Shown: piece by piece, positions 23,123 through 24,429 of the stretch | Layout of the letters: the number at the start of each line of letters is the position of its first letter | Numbering within the stretch: the first letter of the stretch is position 1 | Origin: [Eubacterium] saphenum | GTDB taxonomy: Bacteria; Bacillota; Clostridia; Oscillospirales; Ruminococcaceae | Reading direction: 5' to 3' | DNA: 24,429 nt | Assembly: GCA_004555635.1 (NCBI GenBank) | Contig: SFHN01000002.1 | Coordinates: 1 to 24,429 of the forward strand | Position numbers and translations under genes: made by a program | The notes under the pieces: generated by a model | The model's database searches: none | What the model was told of the DNA's origin: nothing | Seen by the model: the letters and a program-made list of their open reading frames with translations, nothing else

Positions 23123-24429
23123 ATGGATTTACGCCCCGATGAAATAACGGGTCTTATCAAGAACCGCATCAAGAACTACAACGCGAAAATTCAGCTCGGC
23201 GATGTCGGCACGGTTGTCACCGTCGGCGACGGTATCGTTCGTATTCACGGGCTTGAAAAGTGTATGCTTAACGAGCTGCTTGAGTTTGAAAACGGCGTTC
23301 GCTGTATGGCGCTTAACCTCGAGGAGGACTTTGTCGGCGCCGTAATGCTCGGTTCCGATGCGGATATCAAAGAGGGCGACACGGTAAAGCGCACGGGAAG
23401 CATCGTATCCGTTCCCGTCGGCGAGGAGCTGCTCGGCAGAGTTGTAAACTCGCTCGGTCAGCCGATTGACGGCAAGGGCGCGATTTACGCGAAGGAAACC
23501 CGCCCGATTGAGAAAATCGCCTCGGGTATCATCACGAGAGAGCCTGTAACCGTGCCGCTTCAGACAGGCATTAAGGCAATCGACTCGATGATTCCGATAG
23601 GCAGAGGTCAGCGTGAGCTTATCATCGGCGACCGCCAGACCGGTAAAACTGCCATCGCAATAGACACTATCATCAACCAGAAGGGCAAGGACGTTATCTG
23701 CATTTACGTTGCAATCGGTCAGAAGAACTCCACCGTTGCAAACGTTGTGGAAACCCTCCGCACAAACGGCGCTCTCGAGTACACAATCGTTGTATCCTCC
23801 ACCGCGAGCGAGCTTGCGCCGCTTCAGTATATCGCGCCCTACTCCGGCTGCACGATGGGCGAGTACTTTATGGAAAAGGGCAAGGACGTTCTCGTCGTAT
23901 ACGACGACCTGTCCAAGCACGCGGTAGCTTACAGAGCGCTCTCGCTTCTGCTTAAGCGCCCGCCGGGACGTGAGGCATACCCCGGCGACGTATTCTACCT
24001 CCACTCCCGTCTGCTTGAGCGCGCGGCTCGTCTTAACAAGGACTACGGCGGCGGCTCGCTTACCGCGCTTCCGATTATCGAAACGCAGGCAGGCGACGTA
24101 TCCGCGTATATCCCGACAAACGTTATCTCGATTACCGACGGTCAGATATTCCTCGAAACCGAGCTGTTCAACTCCGGCGTCCGCCCTGCGGTTAACCCCG
24201 GTATCTCCGTTTCCCGTGTCGGTGGAAACGCACAGATAAAGGCTATGAAGAAGGTTTCGGGTACGCTTAAGCTTGAGTATTCGCAGTACAGAGAGCTTCA
24301 GAGCTTCTCGCAGTTCGGCTCCGACCTCGACAAGGACACGAAGGACCGTCTTGCAAAGGGCGAGCGTATCGTTGAGGTCTTAAAGCAGGACCAGAACTCC
24401 CCGCTTGAGGTTGAGGAGCAGGTTGTTAT
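23123..24429 (+). CDS. atpA: F1Fo ATP synthase subunit alpha (3' end cut by window)
   Basis: Regulatory nucleotide-binding subunit of the F1 hexamer. The frame is open from ATG 23123 to the window edge, about 435 of the usual 500 codons. The N-terminus [27 protein letters not shown] is typical, and the P-loop GDRQTGKT falls at 169-176. The stretch [43 protein letters not shown] and the arginine-finger region [18 protein letters not shown] are intact. An in-frame ATG three codons earlier is too near the AAAGGG site. atpG, atpD and atpC should follow outside the window. Confidence 0.97.
   Translation, partial: MDLRPDEITGLIKNRIKNYNAKIQLGDVGTVVTVGDGIVRIHGLEKCMLNELLEFENGVRCMALNLEEDFVGAVMLGSDADIKEGDTVKRTGSIVSVPVGEELLGRVVNSLGQPIDGKGAIYAKETRPIEKIASGIITREPVTVPLQTGIKAIDSMIPIGRGQRELIIGDRQTGKTAIAIDTIINQKGKDVICIYVAIGQKNSTVANVVETLRTNGALEYTIVVSSTASELAPLQYIAPYSGCTMGEYFMEKGKDVLVVYDDLSKHAVAYRALSLLLKRPPGREAYPGDVFYLHSRLLERAARLNKDYGGGSLTALPIIETQAGDVSAYIPTNVISITDGQIFLETELFNSGVRPAVNPGISVSRVGGNAQIKAMKKVSGTLKLEYSQYRELQSFSQFGSDLDKDTKDRLAKGERIVEVLKQDQNSPLEVEEQVV

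Overview
The window looks like a chromosomal segment of a gut-type Clostridia (Firmicutes), most likely Ruminococcaceae/Oscillospiraceae. Pointers are strong purine-rich Shine-Dalgarno (SD) sites, many near-consensus sigma-A promoters with 17-bp spacers, an S-box (SAM-I) leader before metK, a cellobiose 2-epimerase very like the Ruminococcus enzyme, and an F-ATPase with a Na+-type c subunit. Taxonomy is inferred from remembered family resemblance; no search was run. Nearly everything is housekeeping. There is no CRISPR array, rRNA, recognisable tRNA or transposase gene.

Layout. (a) 1-2456, minus strand: an aminotransferase and trpS form a two-gene operon from one promoter; a further minus-strand promoter at the left edge fires out of the window. 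(b) 2558-4483: a Na+/phosphate cotransporter fused to PhoU-like helices, with a two-hairpin leader and its own terminator. (c) 4547-6787: a secreted GH25 muramidase whose 5' leader carries a 93-bp foldback (MITE-like) element, then a small exported BofC-C-like protein whose SD lies in a long hairpin. (d) 6879-8978: a CDF metal exporter followed by a membrane-protein gene broken by a one-base frameshift. (e) 9023-11333: pyrE, a CofE-like ligase homologue and a FliD-C-like protein of unknown role. (f) 11431-12931: SAM-I riboswitch and metK. (g) 12934-14030: a membrane-anchored family 2 glycosyltransferase. (h) 14081-16833: secA without the usual zinc-binding tail. (i) 16967-19210: cellobiose 2-epimerase and an orphan HlyD-type lipoprotein adaptor. 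(j) 19257 to the end: the F1Fo-ATP synthase operon in the order unknown exported protein, atpZ, atpI, atpB, atpE, atpF, atpH, atpA (cut by the window edge).

How it fits together. The ATP synthase c subunit carries a Na+-binding type signature with two carboxylates (E38 and E71), so the operon probably encodes a Na+-coupled enzyme, consistent with a Na+-driven phosphate transporter nearby. Most units are short, with a promoter, one to three genes and a rho-independent terminator. I found no clear multi-gene novel system. The best leads are the c-subunit ion site, the unknown gene translationally joined to atpZ, the foldback element in the muramidase leader, the SD-masking hairpin before the BofC-like gene, and the CofE homologue behind pyrE.
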